Assembly: GCA_023953615.1 (NCBI GenBank)
Contig: JAMLJH010000002.1
Span: forward strand, 646,592-710,591
DNA: 64,000 bases
Origin: Verrucomicrobiia bacterium
Lineage (GTDB): Bacteria; Verrucomicrobiota; Verrucomicrobiia; Limisphaerales; JADLHS01
Reading direction: 5' to 3'
In this document: positions 25,357 to 34,211 of the stretch, piece by piece
Layout of the letters: the number at the start of each line of letters is the position of its first letter
Numbering within the stretch: position 1 is the stretch's first letter
Position numbers and translations under genes: made by a program
The notes under the pieces: generated by a model
Seen by the model: only the letters and a program-made list of their open reading frames with translations
Databases searched by the model: none
Told to the model about the DNA's origin: nothing

Positions 25357-26459
25357 TCCGCCACCAGCGGCGCGAAGGGCACGAGCGTTTCGATCAGTTG
25401 CCGCAATTGCGCGGTCGTGTGGGCGCTGGAAATGACAAATCGAAAATAACCGCCCGCCGGCGAGCCGGGATAATGCAAGAACGGCGGCAGTATCTTTCGT
25501 TGCCGCAACGCGCGTTTGAGCTGCGTATTGGCGCGGGCTGAGCGTAATTGCACGGGCATGATCGGCCCGGGGAATTCGCAATGGGGAAAGCCATGCGTGC
25601 GCAATGCGCTTTTGACGCGTTGGGTGTTGGCCACAAGGCGTGTCAGCAGACGGGGTTTAGTTTCCAACCGGCGCAACGCAATCAGTGCCGCGTGTGCCAG
25701 CGGCAACGGCAGGGGCGTGCTGCCCATGAACAAGTGCGTTTGCCGCAACTTATCTCGCAGCCAGCGTGGTCCAAGTATGGCCCCGCCGTACGTGCCGAAC
25801 GCTTTACTCAACGTCAGGGTTTGCACCACTCGCTGGCGATTGACTTGCTCGGCTTCAAGACTGCCGCGACCCGTTGCGCCCACCGTCCCGACTCCGTGCG
25901 CGTCATCCACCACCACCAATCCGTTTTTCGGCAGAAGACGCAGATAATCCGCCAACGGCGCAATCGAACCGTTGTTGGCATACAGGCCATCCGTCAACAC
26001 GAGCGGACGCGCGGCGCGACCACATCGTTGCAGCGCCGCCGCAAGTCGGGCGGGATTACGATGGGCAAAACGCCGCACCGGACAGGACAACAAAGCGGAC
26101 GCATCCACCAGACTGATGTGCGCGCGTTCATCGAGAAGCGCATGAGTGAATTGTCCCGCCAATGCCTGCGCCACCATCAGATTCGTGACGTAACCGGAGT
26201 TGGTGAGCAAGGCGGTTTCGGCGTTGAAAAATCGGGCGAGTTGATTTTCCAAGCGACCGTAAAGCTCGTGATTGCCGGTGGTGCAACGCGAGGCCGCGAC
26301 GCTTAAACCGTAGCGCCGCAGACCAGTGGTGATGGCTTGCTGGATTCGCGGATTCGCGGTCAGCCGATGATAATCGCATCCGCCGAAAAACGAGAGGACT
26401 TGACCGCGGTGTCGGACATACGTGCGGCGCACCGATTGCATGGACTCACCCATCTGCAT
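25353..26459 (-). CDS. PLP-dependent alpha-oxoamine synthase-like enzyme (BioF-like)
   Basis: A 368-residue fold-type I PLP enzyme in the family of 8-amino-7-oxononanoate synthase, 2-amino-3-ketobutyrate ligase and serine palmitoyltransferase. Seen: N-terminal DYHRLTANPRI, SRCTTGNHELYGRLENQLARFF (substrate-binding GxHxxYxxLE type), VVVDDAHGVGTVG with the PLP Asp, and the lysine box TLSKAFGTYGGAILG. The family length is about 385, so this is slightly short. No other biotin genes lie near, so its assignment to biotin synthesis is only a family guess; a lipid base or other acyl-amino-ketone role is possible. ATG 26459 is chosen. The gene converges on bcp with overlapping stops. Confidence 0.88.
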   Translation of the reverse strand: MQMGESMQSVRRTYVRHRGQVLSFFGGCDYHRLTANPRIQQAITTGLRRYGLSVAASRCTTGNHELYGRLENQLARFFNAETALLTNSGYVTNLMVAQALAGQFTHALLDERAHISLVDASALLSCPVRRFAHRNPARLAAALQRCGRAARPLVLTDGLYANNGSIAPLADYLRLLPKNGLVVVDDAHGVGTVGATGRGSLEAEQVNRQRVVQTLTLSKAFGTYGGAILGPRWLRDKLRQTHLFMGSTPLPLPLAHAALIALRRLETKPRLLTRLVANTQRVKSALRTHGFPHCEFPGPIMPVQLRSARANTQLKRALRQRKILPPFLHYPGSPAGGYFRFVISSAHTTAQLRQLIETLVPFAPLVAD

Positions 26460-26626
26460 GATGGAACGCTAACAAGTCGTTCCCGGGTGCGGCGAGAAAA
26501 GTTTGGTGGCTCAACCGCTGGCGTCGCTGGTTGAGCGTTTTCGTTGGCAGGTTTTGCGACGAGGTTTTTGCGGTTCATCAGGATGGGTTCGGCTTGTGGC
26601 TACTGGGAAGGTGACGTAGGTTGGGC

Positions 26627-27050
26627 GCGGTCCGGGAAGAGTGGAGAATCGCTCGCAGCGCAAGTTGCGGGAGGAAAGTCCGAACACCATAGAGCGCGAT
26701 GCCGCGTAACGGGAATCAAGGTCGCAAGATCGAGGTTGCCGATACACGCGGGCAGCGACGACGCGAGTTGTCCTGACGGAAAGTGCCACAGAAAACAGAC
26801 AGCCTGGCGCGGCAGCGATGTCGTTCCGGGTGATGGTGAAAAGGTGCGGTAAGAGCGCACCGCGCGAAGCGCAAGCGACGCGGCACGGAAAACCCCATCG
26901 GGTGCAAGGCCAAATAGGAGACCGAGAAATGGCTCGTTTCGCGTTCGCGAAAGCGGACAGGTTTCGGGTATCGGCCGCTCAGATAAATGGTTCTCGCTCC
27001 TTCGTCAGAAGGGGAACAGAATTCGGCTTACAGCTCTTTCCGGACCGCTG
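26627..27050 (+). ncRNA. rnpB: RNase P RNA, bacterial type A
   Basis: The ribozyme subunit that cleaves tRNA 5' leaders. Conserved regions in order: GAGGAAAGTCCGAACACC (near 26674), ACAGAAAACAGACAG (near 26787), GGTGCAAGGCCAAATAGGAG (near 26901), GCTCAGATAAATGGT (near 26978) and AACAGAATTCGGCTTACAG (near 27015). The ends form a 15-bp P1 helix: 26627-26641 pairs with 27034-27048 with a single G-U. After it, GGAATTTTTCTCCC gives a T-rich stop. Length is about 424 nt, normal for type A. Start and end are set from P1 and may be off by a few bases. Confidence 0.95.
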
Positions 27051-27206
27051 GAATTTTTCTCCCATTGCGCCCCGGCGCAGACGACGAGGCAGAGGTTCAA
27101 CGGCGCGGAGTTGGCAGGCGCGACGGGCTTTTGCAAACTGACGTCAGGTCACACGAGCTGGCGATTAGAAAGTGGGAGCACATCGGTTTTGTGAGCACAG
27201 AGGCGC

Positions 27207-27494
27207 ATGATGAAGATCAAAAATTTGCGAGGCCAATGTCAGCATTGCGGCAAGCCGATTGAGTTTCATGCGGAACATGCGGGTTCGACGGCGGAATGTC
27301 CGCATTGTGGTCGGCAGACGGAATTGTGGCTGGTAACGCCGCAAGAGGAAGCGCCACCGCAACGCAAACGCGCAATCGTATTTTTCATACTCTCCCTGGT
27401 GATCTTGGCGGTGGGCTTGGTGGCGCTGCGTTGGGTGTTTCTGCGCGCGCAAAGTCGGGCTGCACCCGCGCCCGCATCAGAACGCCAGCGTTGA
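27207..27494 (+). CDS. small zinc-ribbon membrane protein
   Basis: A 95-residue protein with a short N-terminal zinc ribbon and one membrane helix. Two CxxC pairs (C11/C14 and C31/C34) sit in GQCQHCGKPIEFHAEHAGSTAECPHCGR, and a hydrophobic segment IVFFILSLVILAVGLVALRWVFL runs from about 55 to 77. This combination is common among small proteins of unknown function in Planctomycetes and Verrucomicrobia. It starts at ATGATG 27207 after AGAGGCGC. The role is unknown; a membrane-attached metal or nucleic-acid-binding sensor is possible. Confidence 0.82.
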   Translation: MMKIKNLRGQCQHCGKPIEFHAEHAGSTAECPHCGRQTELWLVTPQEEAPPQRKRAIVFFILSLVILAVGLVALRWVFLRAQSRAAPAPASERQR

Positions 27495-27735
27495 TGATTT
27501 TTTAACCACGGATGGACACGAAGGAACACGAATGAGGAATCGTTACATGGTTAAATCGTTAAATCGTTGCAGCGGGCGATGCGCTTGGGGCTATCAACCA
27601 TCAACCAAAAATTAACCACGAATGGATACGGATGGAGAACGGCTTTACGCGAATTTCACTGATTGACGCGAATTTGCCGAGTTGTTCCATCTGCGGTTCG
27701 ATGGCGGCACCCTTAGACTGTGAACATCGTTATCA
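27495..27735. repeat. short intergenic repeat phrases
   Basis: No gene seen. It includes TTAACCACGGATGGACACGA, TTAAATCGTTAAATCGTTG and TTAACCACGAATGGATACGG, phrases that recur at 15.27, 28.15 and 41.7-41.85 kb. Confidence 0.7.
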
Positions 27736-28014
27736 CTAAATTTGTGACATAGCGTGAAGCACGATAGCCGTGCCACCTGCCAGACCGGATAAGACGCCAA
27801 CTAAAAGACTCCACCAAATGCGACGTGCGCTCAGAAACGAACCGAGGACAAGCGCGCCAAGTGAAATCATCAATAACAAGCCGATGCTACCTGAAATGGT
27901 TCCGGGAAACTTCTGCCAGCCACCAATCCATAGTGCCATGCCAAGCAAGGCAAGCAACGATGCCGCGCCCGACGCCAGCGCATTCCTGCAATGAAGTGAG
28001 ATTTGCGAAGTCAT
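27736..28014 (-). CDS. small hypothetical integral membrane protein
   Basis: A 92-residue protein with three predicted membrane helices (about 10-30, 38-60 and 66-88): LASGAASLLALLGMALWIGGW, TISGSIGLLLMISLGALVLGSFL and WSLLVGVLSGLAGGTAIVL. The start at ATG 28014 is the only good one. The DNA is slightly more AT-rich than its neighbours. No family is recognised, and the gene has no partner on its strand. It is supported by clean topology rather than homology. Confidence 0.55.
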   Translation of the reverse strand: MTSQISLHCRNALASGAASLLALLGMALWIGGWQKFPGTISGSIGLLLMISLGALVLGSFLSARRIWWSLLVGVLSGLAGGTAIVLHAMSQI

Positions 28015-28229
28015 GACTCGAACACACCTAACTATTTAAACGCGAACGGCGGTTCATATGATGAAATCATGGTCATGTAAGCCACGGGGGCAATACAAAA
28101 TTCGTGGACGCGCTGCGCCTCTCCGTTGAATTCTCCCAGCCGTGTTTATCCGTGTCCATCCGTGGTTAAAAATCGGGCCGCTCTGTTTTCGCGTCGCCTT
28201 TTTGCCGCCCTTTGCGTATTCAGATAGGG
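28015..28229. repeat. hrpB leader containing a dispersed repeat phrase
   Basis: GTGTTTATCCGTGTCCATCC and GTGGTTAAAAATCGG at about 28142-28178 match the inverted phrase before aroA (41.71-41.85 kb). A promoter is not evident. Confidence 0.6.
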
Positions 28230-30857
28230 ATGTCGGAGCGTCTGCCCATTTATGAAATCGAGTCGGATTTGGTCGCGACGTTGCGCGCGACGCCCCGGCT
28301 CGTGCTGCAAGCGCCAACGGGTTCAGGCAAATCCACTCAGGTGCCGCAGATGCTGTTGAAACACGGTTTGCTGGGCACGGGGCAGGCCGTGATTTTACAA
28401 CCGCGCCGCCTCGCCGCCCGGATGTTGGCGCGACGGGTGGCCGCGGAACTCAACGTCCCGCTCGGCCAGGAGGTTGGTTACCAAGTGCGCCTGGAAAGCC
28501 AGGTCAGTGCGGCGACGCGCCTCAAGTTTGAAACCGAGGGAATTTTGCTGCGGCAACTGATCACCGATCCCAAGTTGACCGGCGTCAGTGCGATCCTTTT
28601 CGACGAGTTCCATGAGCGACACCTTTACGGCGACATCACCCTGGCGCGCGCCCTGGACTTGCAGGAACAGCACCGACCGGACCTGCTGATTATCGTGATG
28701 TCGGCCACGCTGAACGCCGATGAATTGGAGGATTACCTTTCCGTGCGCCGGACCCGCAACGGGGCGTCGCCGGCAATTCAGTCGGCCCCCTGCGGCGTGT
28801 TACGCGCCGCCGGACGCACTTATCCGGTGGAGGTTTCCTATCTGCCGCACCGGCTTGGGGCGCATCCGCCGCCGCCGTGGGAATTGGCTGCCGACGCGTT
28901 TCGCGGGTTCGTTGCTTCGGGTGGGCAAGGGGATGTGCTGGTGTTCATGCCGGGCGCGTACGAGATCGCGCAAACCATTCAGGCCATTCGCGATCTGCCC
29001 GAGTCGCGCGGTTATCTGGTGCTGCCGTTGCACGGTGAATTGCCGCCGCACGATCAGGATGCCGCCGTGACGCAACAGGCCCGCCCCAAGGTGGTGGTTT
29101 CCACCAACGTGGCGGAAACCTCGGTGACGATTGATGGCGTGCGTCTGGTGATTGATTCCGGGTTGGCGCGAGTGGCGCGTTACGACGCGAACCGTGGCCT
29201 CAACACCTTGCTGATTGAAAAAATCTCGCAGGCCAGTTGCGAGCAACGGGCCGGACGCGCGGGGCGTACCGCGCCGGGGCGGTGCCTCCGGCTTTGGTCG
29301 CGAGCGGAACATGATGAGCGTCCGCCGCAGGAGCTGCCGGAGATCAAGCGACTCGATTTATCCGAGGTCGTGCTCACGCTCAAAGCGGCGGGCGTCGAGG
29401 ATTTACGCGAATTTCGCTGGCTCGAGAAACCGGATGAAATGGCGCTCACGCATGCCGAGGCCTTGTTGGTGGATTTGGGGGCGTTAAAAAATGCGGCGGC
29501 GGTGGACGGCGGTGCGGAGGAGGCCGCTCCTCGGTCGCTGTTACAAATCACCGAGCTGGGCCGCAAGATGCTTGCGTTTCCCATGCACCCGCGTTATTCG
29601 CGCCTCTTGCTGGCGGCGCAGGAATACCGTTGCGTGCATCAGGCGTGTTTGATTGCGGCTTTGACGCAAGGGCGCGATTTATTGTTGCGCGGCGGAGGCA
29701 AGGACGTGCGTAACGATCGCGACGATTTGCTCGGTGAAAAGGCCAGTTCCGACTTTTGGATTCTGATGCGAGCCTGGACTTACGCGCAGAAGAATCAATT
29801 CCGCATCGAGGCGTGTCGGCGACTGGGCATCCACGCCGTCACGGCGCGACAGGTGGGGCCGTTGTTCGAGCAGTTCCTGGGCATCGCGAAAGCCGAAGGA
29901 TTGGACGTGACCCCACGCGAGGCGCCGGATGCGGCATTGCAAAAGTGCATTCTGATCGGGTTCAGCGACCGGGTGGCGCGGCGGCTGGATCGCGGTACGT
30001 TGCGTTGCGAACTGGTGCGAGGCCGGCGGGGTTTGTTGGCGCGTGAAAGTGTGGTGAGCCAGGCGGAGTTGTTGGTCGCGGCCGAAATTCGTGAAGTAGA
30101 ACAACGCGATGGTGAAGTGAACACGCTGCTTTCGCTCGCCACCGCCATCGAGTTGGACTGGCTGCGCGAATTATTTCCGGGCGACTTTGATACGGAGGTG
30201 CATGCGCAATGGGACGCCCAGACCCGGCGGGTGCAGGCGGCGGAGTTGGTGCGTTTTCGTGGTCTGGCCATCAGCGCGAAACGCGTCGAGCCGCCTCCGG
30301 CGGAAGTGGCGGCCCGGTTGCTGGCCGCAGAAATTCAAGCGGGACGCCTGGAGTTGCCGCTCTGGGATCATGGTGTTGAGCAGTGGTTGTTACGATTGAA
30401 ATTTCTGGAGCAGCATTGCCCGGATTTACAATTGCCGCCGATCACCGAGGACGACCAGCGCGCCATCGTGGAGCAGCTTTGTCACGGCGCCTCCAGTTTT
30501 AAAGAAGTGAAGGAGCGTCCGGTAAAACCGGTGGTAATGTCGTGGCTGTCGGCGGCGCAACGCGAGTTGCTGGATCGGCACGCGCCCGAGCGGTTGAAGT
30601 TATCGAATGGCCGCACGCCCAAGGTGACCTACGCGGCGGGTTGCGCGCCGTTCATTTCGTTGCGCATTCAGGAGCTTTACGAGGTGACCCAAACGCCGAA
30701 AATTGCGCTGGGGCGCGTGCCGGTGACAGTGCATATTCTGACGCCGGGGATGAAGCCGATTCAAGTGACGTCGGACTTGGCGAACTTTTGGCGCGAGCAT
30801 TATCCGAAAATCAAATCGGAACTGCAGCGGCGTTATCCCAAACACGAATGGCGTTGA
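28230..30857 (+). CDS. hrpB: ATP-dependent RNA helicase HrpB (DEAH-box)
   Basis: An 875-residue SF2 DEAH-type helicase from ATG 28230. Walker A APTGSGKST (about 31-39), PRRLAARMLARRVA, the DExH box ILFDEFHERHLYGD, SATLNADELE and, in the C-terminal half, STNVAETSVTIDGV and EQRAGRAGRTAPG. The tail carries the HrpB-specific C-terminal domain (TYAAGCAPFISLRIQELYEVTQTPKI, about 805-830). Length is near that of the family (820-850). HrpB's cellular target in most bacteria is not established. The stop overlaps the next start by one base (TGATG), so the following small membrane protein is coupled to it. Confidence 0.95.
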   Translation: MSERLPIYEIESDLVATLRATPRLVLQAPTGSGKSTQVPQMLLKHGLLGTGQAVILQPRRLAARMLARRVAAELNVPLGQEVGYQVRLESQVSAATRLKFETEGILLRQLITDPKLTGVSAILFDEFHERHLYGDITLARALDLQEQHRPDLLIIVMSATLNADELEDYLSVRRTRNGASPAIQSAPCGVLRAAGRTYPVEVSYLPHRLGAHPPPPWELAADAFRGFVASGGQGDVLVFMPGAYEIAQTIQAIRDLPESRGYLVLPLHGELPPHDQDAAVTQQARPKVVVSTNVAETSVTIDGVRLVIDSGLARVARYDANRGLNTLLIEKISQASCEQRAGRAGRTAPGRCLRLWSRAEHDERPPQELPEIKRLDLSEVVLTLKAAGVEDLREFRWLEKPDEMALTHAEALLVDLGALKNAAAVDGGAEEAAPRSLLQITELGRKMLAFPMHPRYSRLLLAAQEYRCVHQACLIAALTQGRDLLLRGGGKDVRNDRDDLLGEKASSDFWILMRAWTYAQKNQFRIEACRRLGIHAVTARQVGPLFEQFLGIAKAEGLDVTPREAPDAALQKCILIGFSDRVARRLDRGTLRCELVRGRRGLLARESVVSQAELLVAAEIREVEQRDGEVNTLLSLATAIELDWLRELFPGDFDTEVHAQWDAQTRRVQAAELVRFRGLAISAKRVEPPPAEVAARLLAAEIQAGRLELPLWDHGVEQWLLRLKFLEQHCPDLQLPPITEDDQRAIVEQLCHGASSFKEVKERPVKPVVMSWLSAAQRELLDRHAPERLKLSNGRTPKVTYAAGCAPFISLRIQELYEVTQTPKIALGRVPVTVHILTPGMKPIQVTSDLANFWREHYPKIKSELQRRYPKHEWR

Positions 30858-31234
30858 TGAGAGACTGGTTTCAACAAGCGAATCGTTGGTTCCGTCCGGC
30901 GCGGTTGCCCGGTTGGCGCATCGCCTTGGCGCTATTGGTGGCGGTTACCGCGGATGGTTTGCAGATTCCACTGCAGGTCCCGCCGTTTCCTGAGATCATT
31001 GATGTGGTGGCGATGTTGCTGACGAGCTTATTGATCGGTTTCCATCTGCTCCTGTTGCCGACGTTTGCCATCGAGTTTGTGCCGGTGGTCGGGTTGCTGC
31101 CCACCTGGACCGGATGCGTGATTGCCGTAATCACTTTGCGCCGCCGCGAAGAAACCCGGGCATCGGATCCACCGGCAACCGACGAGTCCAAGCCGCCACA
31201 GATCACTACGGAATCGTCCGAATCGGAGCATTGA
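30857..31234 (+). CDS. small membrane protein coupled to hrpB
   Basis: A 125-residue protein with two hydrophobic regions (about 19-35 and 45-95, possibly three helices in all) followed by a hydrophilic tail rich in Ser, Glu, Pro and Asp. Start ATG 30857 shares its A with the hrpB stop; an alternative ATG lies 9 bp upstream at 30848. Larger starts further upstream would overlap hrpB and are not credible. It resembles small bacterial membrane proteins of unknown function (LPTFAIEFVPVVGLLPTW). No function is claimed. Confidence 0.75.
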   Translation: MRDWFQQANRWFRPARLPGWRIALALLVAVTADGLQIPLQVPPFPEIIDVVAMLLTSLLIGFHLLLLPTFAIEFVPVVGLLPTWTGCVIAVITLRRREETRASDPPATDESKPPQITTESSESEH

Positions 31235-31397
31235 TTTGCGGGGATTGCGCGTTTGGCGCGGCGGGATGAGACTCACCCGGTTGGCGTGGTGACCTCACCA
31301 GGCTGAAAAACGTCGAAACTTTACGAGATAAGTCCGCCGGAAGGACTTGGGTTGGAAGGGAAGTTGCTACTTCAGACGGTTGGTGAAGAATCAGAGT

Positions 31398-33104
31398 ATG
31401 CAATCAGAAGGAACAACTCAGCCCGCAACTGTCGTATTAAACCCGGCGTCAACCAGATGGTTTTTGGTAATGGGATTGGCCTTGCTGCTGACTGCGGCGG
31501 GAGCGTTTCGGAGTTTGGCCCAAAACAATTTTTCGCCGGCGGCTTTGCCGACGCGCCCGCTGATGCCGGCTTTATCCGTTCCGGAGGGAGTGCGCGGTGA
31601 GGCGGCGATTACAGCGCTGGGCGACCAACTACCCGCGGTGGCGGCGCACTATCGGAAAACGGAAACGGAACTGCGCGCCGTTCTGCGGCGGGATCACGAT
31701 CTTCGATTGGATGCGACCGGTCGGTTGGCTTATTCCTGCGCTGGGTTGTTGGTCGCGCCGGGCGATCCGGAAACTGCAGAGGATGAACCGTTGCCGGAGC
31801 CGCTCGCGCCGCTGGATCAGACGTTTCTGTTGCACAGCAAACCGGATTCGACCAAGAAAATCTTTCTGGATTTTGACGGTCACGTTTTGACGAATAACGC
31901 GTGGACCAAAAATTACAATAACGGCGCGAACATCGTAGCGCCGCCTTGGTCCAAGGACAACGATCCCACCACGTTTAATACCGAGGAACAGACGATCATT
32001 CAGCAAATCTGGTTGCGAGTGGCGGAGGATTACGCGCCGTTTGATGTGGACGTAACCACGGAATACCCCGGCGAAGCGGCGCTGACGCGATCGAATAGCG
32101 CGGATAACAATTACGGCATTCGCGCCCTGGTGAGTCCGATCAGCAGTTATATTGGCAATTACGGTGGTATCGCCTACGTGGGAGTTTTCGACAGCACCGG
32201 TGACAACTATAAACCCGCGCTCATTTTTCCGGAGAAGTTGAGTAACAATGAAAAGAACATCGCCGAAGCCATCAGTCATGAAGTGGGTCACACGTTGGGG
32301 TTAAGTCACGACGGCACCAGCACCAAGGAATACTATTCGGGGCACAACAATTGGGCGCCGATCATGGGTACGGGCTACTCGAAACCGATTACGCAGTGGA
32401 GTCGGGGCGAATACGCCGACGCCAGCAATACGCAGGATGATTACGTGGTGATGCAGCAGAACGGCCTGGTTTATCGCGTGGATGCGCATGGCGATAATTT
32501 CAGCCTGGCTACGTGGTTGAGCGGTGTTGACTCGACCAACACCGGGCGGTTGGAGCGGGCCGGAGACTTGGATTTCTTTGCCTTCGAGAGCAGTGCTGGT
32601 TCGGCGAAGTTCACCGTCGGGACTTGGGAACGCGGTCCCAATGTGCATTTTCTTTTGAAGCTCTACGACGCGCAACACACGTTGCTCGTGAGTCAGCAGA
32701 CGGCGGATCTCTCCACCGGCGTGCAACCTGTCGTCGTTCAACGAACGCTCGCGGCAGGCACGTATTACCTCAGTCTGGAAGGGGTCGGCTCGGGGGATCC
32801 GATGACGACGGGGTATTCGAGCTACGGCTCTTGTGGAAATTACACGCTGACTGTGAAGTTACCCGATCCACCCGCCGTGGCCACCACTCCTGCCGCCCTG
32901 ACGTGGAGCGTCAGCAATGGAGTTCTTGAGATAAGCTGGCCGTCCGATCACACCGGCTGGCGGCTGGAAGCGCAAACCAATCCGCCCGGGACGGGAGTCG
33001 GTTCCAGTTGGCAGAATGTGGCGGGCGCAACGGCGACCAATCGCGTTTTCATACCTTACGAACCGGCGGCGGGCAGCGTCTTTTTTCGCTTGGTGTATCC
33101 GTGA
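31398..33104 (+). CDS. secreted metzincin-type zinc metalloprotease with PPC domain
   Basis: A 568-residue exported protein. After a long N-region a hydrophobic signal (FLVMGLALLLTAAGAF, about 21-36) leads to a prodomain, then a metzincin-like catalytic domain. The zinc motif is SHEVGHTLGLSHDG (HExxHxxGxxH, about 293-306), followed by a possible Met-turn at PIMGTGYS. About residues 380-490 form a bacterial pre-peptidase C-terminal (PPC) beta domain (AGDLDFFAFESSAGS, GTYYLSLEGVG). The last 70 residues are a small beta domain ending in FFRLVYP, like that in the propeller protein at 52.6 kb. The start is ATG 31398; a TTG at 31347 is an alternative. It converges on the DUF362 gene with no gap. 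Confidence 0.88.
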   Translation: MQSEGTTQPATVVLNPASTRWFLVMGLALLLTAAGAFRSLAQNNFSPAALPTRPLMPALSVPEGVRGEAAITALGDQLPAVAAHYRKTETELRAVLRRDHDLRLDATGRLAYSCAGLLVAPGDPETAEDEPLPEPLAPLDQTFLLHSKPDSTKKIFLDFDGHVLTNNAWTKNYNNGANIVAPPWSKDNDPTTFNTEEQTIIQQIWLRVAEDYAPFDVDVTTEYPGEAALTRSNSADNNYGIRALVSPISSYIGNYGGIAYVGVFDSTGDNYKPALIFPEKLSNNEKNIAEAISHEVGHTLGLSHDGTSTKEYYSGHNNWAPIMGTGYSKPITQWSRGEYADASNTQDDYVVMQQNGLVYRVDAHGDNFSLATWLSGVDSTNTGRLERAGDLDFFAFESSAGSAKFTVGTWERGPNVHFLLKLYDAQHTLLVSQQTADLSTGVQPVVVQRTLAAGTYYLSLEGVGSGDPMTTGYSSYGSCGNYTLTVKLPDPPAVATTPAALTWSVSNGVLEISWPSDHTGWRLEAQTNPPGTGVGSSWQNVAGATATNRVFIPYEPAAGSVFFRLVYP

Positions 33105-34163
33105 TTATTTCACGAAATCGGTTTTGATCCTGCTCACATCCGCGCGGCCCAATTCCAACAGGGCGGCATTGCGATACAATTCCGGGTTGGGACGAAAATT
33201 GGGCGCTTTGGCCTGGCGACGCTGCGCCTCAAGCTCCTTGAGCGACAGCACATCAAGCGCGACGGGGTCGCGGCTGAAACGCAATTGATTCAGCACCGCC
33301 GAATAATGCAGCAACCCGCGTTGCCCGCCTTCGTATTGGCAGATCAAGGCGTCGGTGATGTTGAAAACGACTTTATCGCCCACGGCTGGGAGCGCGTAAA
33401 TCTCCGGCACGGCGACGGCCAGTCGCGTGACGGAGCCTTCGAAGCGCAGCACATTATCGGTGCTGCCCATGGCGAGACTGTACAGGTTGCCACAAACCCC
33501 GGCTTCGTTGTGGTTCAACAGCGGAGTAATGTTGATGATCTTGGTCAGTTCCTGGGAAACCAGTTTGGAAACGAATGATTTGCGGCCGACGCCTTCGTCC
33601 TTTCTGCCAAATTCCAAATCGCCATAAACCAGACTACCGATGATCGGCGAATCGTAACTGTTGGTTTCATCCCAGCCCGCGGCGGTTGCTCCGGCCACGC
33701 GCACGCCCAGCGAATTCGCCAGAGCAAAAAATCCGGCGGCGCGCAGATCGGCTTCCTCGCGGTCCCAGACCACGATGTTGCTGGCGCTGATTCCGGCGGC
33801 GATCAATTCCTGAGCTACCGCCGCCACAACCGCCGGGCGCGTGCCACTGAACGTGCCGGGCTTGGAATACACCTTTAATCCAACGACATCCTGGCGGGTG
33901 ATCAAGCTTAACCAGGCGGCGGAAACACTCGTCGCGCCCGCGCTGTGCAGCACGCCTTGCCGCACCATGGCGGACACGCGTTCGGGTCGTGGCTCGAAGG
34001 CGTCCGTGGCTTCAGCATCCGTGACGATGGTGACCGTGGCGACATGATTGGAGTCGTAATCCGTGGTGTAGAATTGCGCTTCGGCACTCGGGGCGATTAG
34101 AAACCACAATCCAACCAGCGCGAGTTGCATCAGGAGCAGAACCCGCCTTGGCCCGGTGGACAT
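33105..34163 (-). CDS. exported DUF362-family protein
   Basis: A 352-residue protein. The N-terminus has a signal-like segment (VLLLMQLALVGLWFLIAPSAEAQ, about 8-30). The mature part shows the DUF362 pattern: DVVGLKVYSKPG, then TRPAVVAAVAQELIAAGISASNIVVWDR, AAGFFALANSLGVRV and a C-terminal KVVFNITDALICQYEGG. DUF362 proteins occur with or without iron-sulfur domains; here none is seen and the biochemical function is unknown. I chose ATG 34163, because a longer reading to 34880 would run across the divergent TPR gene. The divergent intergenic space is only about 50 bp, so the promoters must overlap. Confidence 0.82.
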   Translation of the reverse strand: MSTGPRRVLLLMQLALVGLWFLIAPSAEAQFYTTDYDSNHVATVTIVTDAEATDAFEPRPERVSAMVRQGVLHSAGATSVSAAWLSLITRQDVVGLKVYSKPGTFSGTRPAVVAAVAQELIAAGISASNIVVWDREEADLRAAGFFALANSLGVRVAGATAAGWDETNSYDSPIIGSLVYGDLEFGRKDEGVGRKSFVSKLVSQELTKIINITPLLNHNEAGVCGNLYSLAMGSTDNVLRFEGSVTRLAVAVPEIYALPAVGDKVVFNITDALICQYEGGQRGLLHYSAVLNQLRFSRDPVALDVLSLKELEAQRRQAKAPNFRPNPELYRNAALLELGRADVSRIKTDFVK

Positions 34164-34211
34164 GAGTGCGTTTCTTGACACGTCAGGAAGCGGATGGTAC
34201 CACGAGACGGG

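Noticed and set aside
24753..25541. A 262-codon plus-strand frame overlapping bcp
   Set aside because: The bcp frame has the full peroxiredoxin pattern; this frame is its shadow.
26640..27030. Reading frames of 65-107 codons on both strands
   Set aside because: They lie inside the RNase P RNA gene, whose conserved regions and P1 helix explain the sequence.
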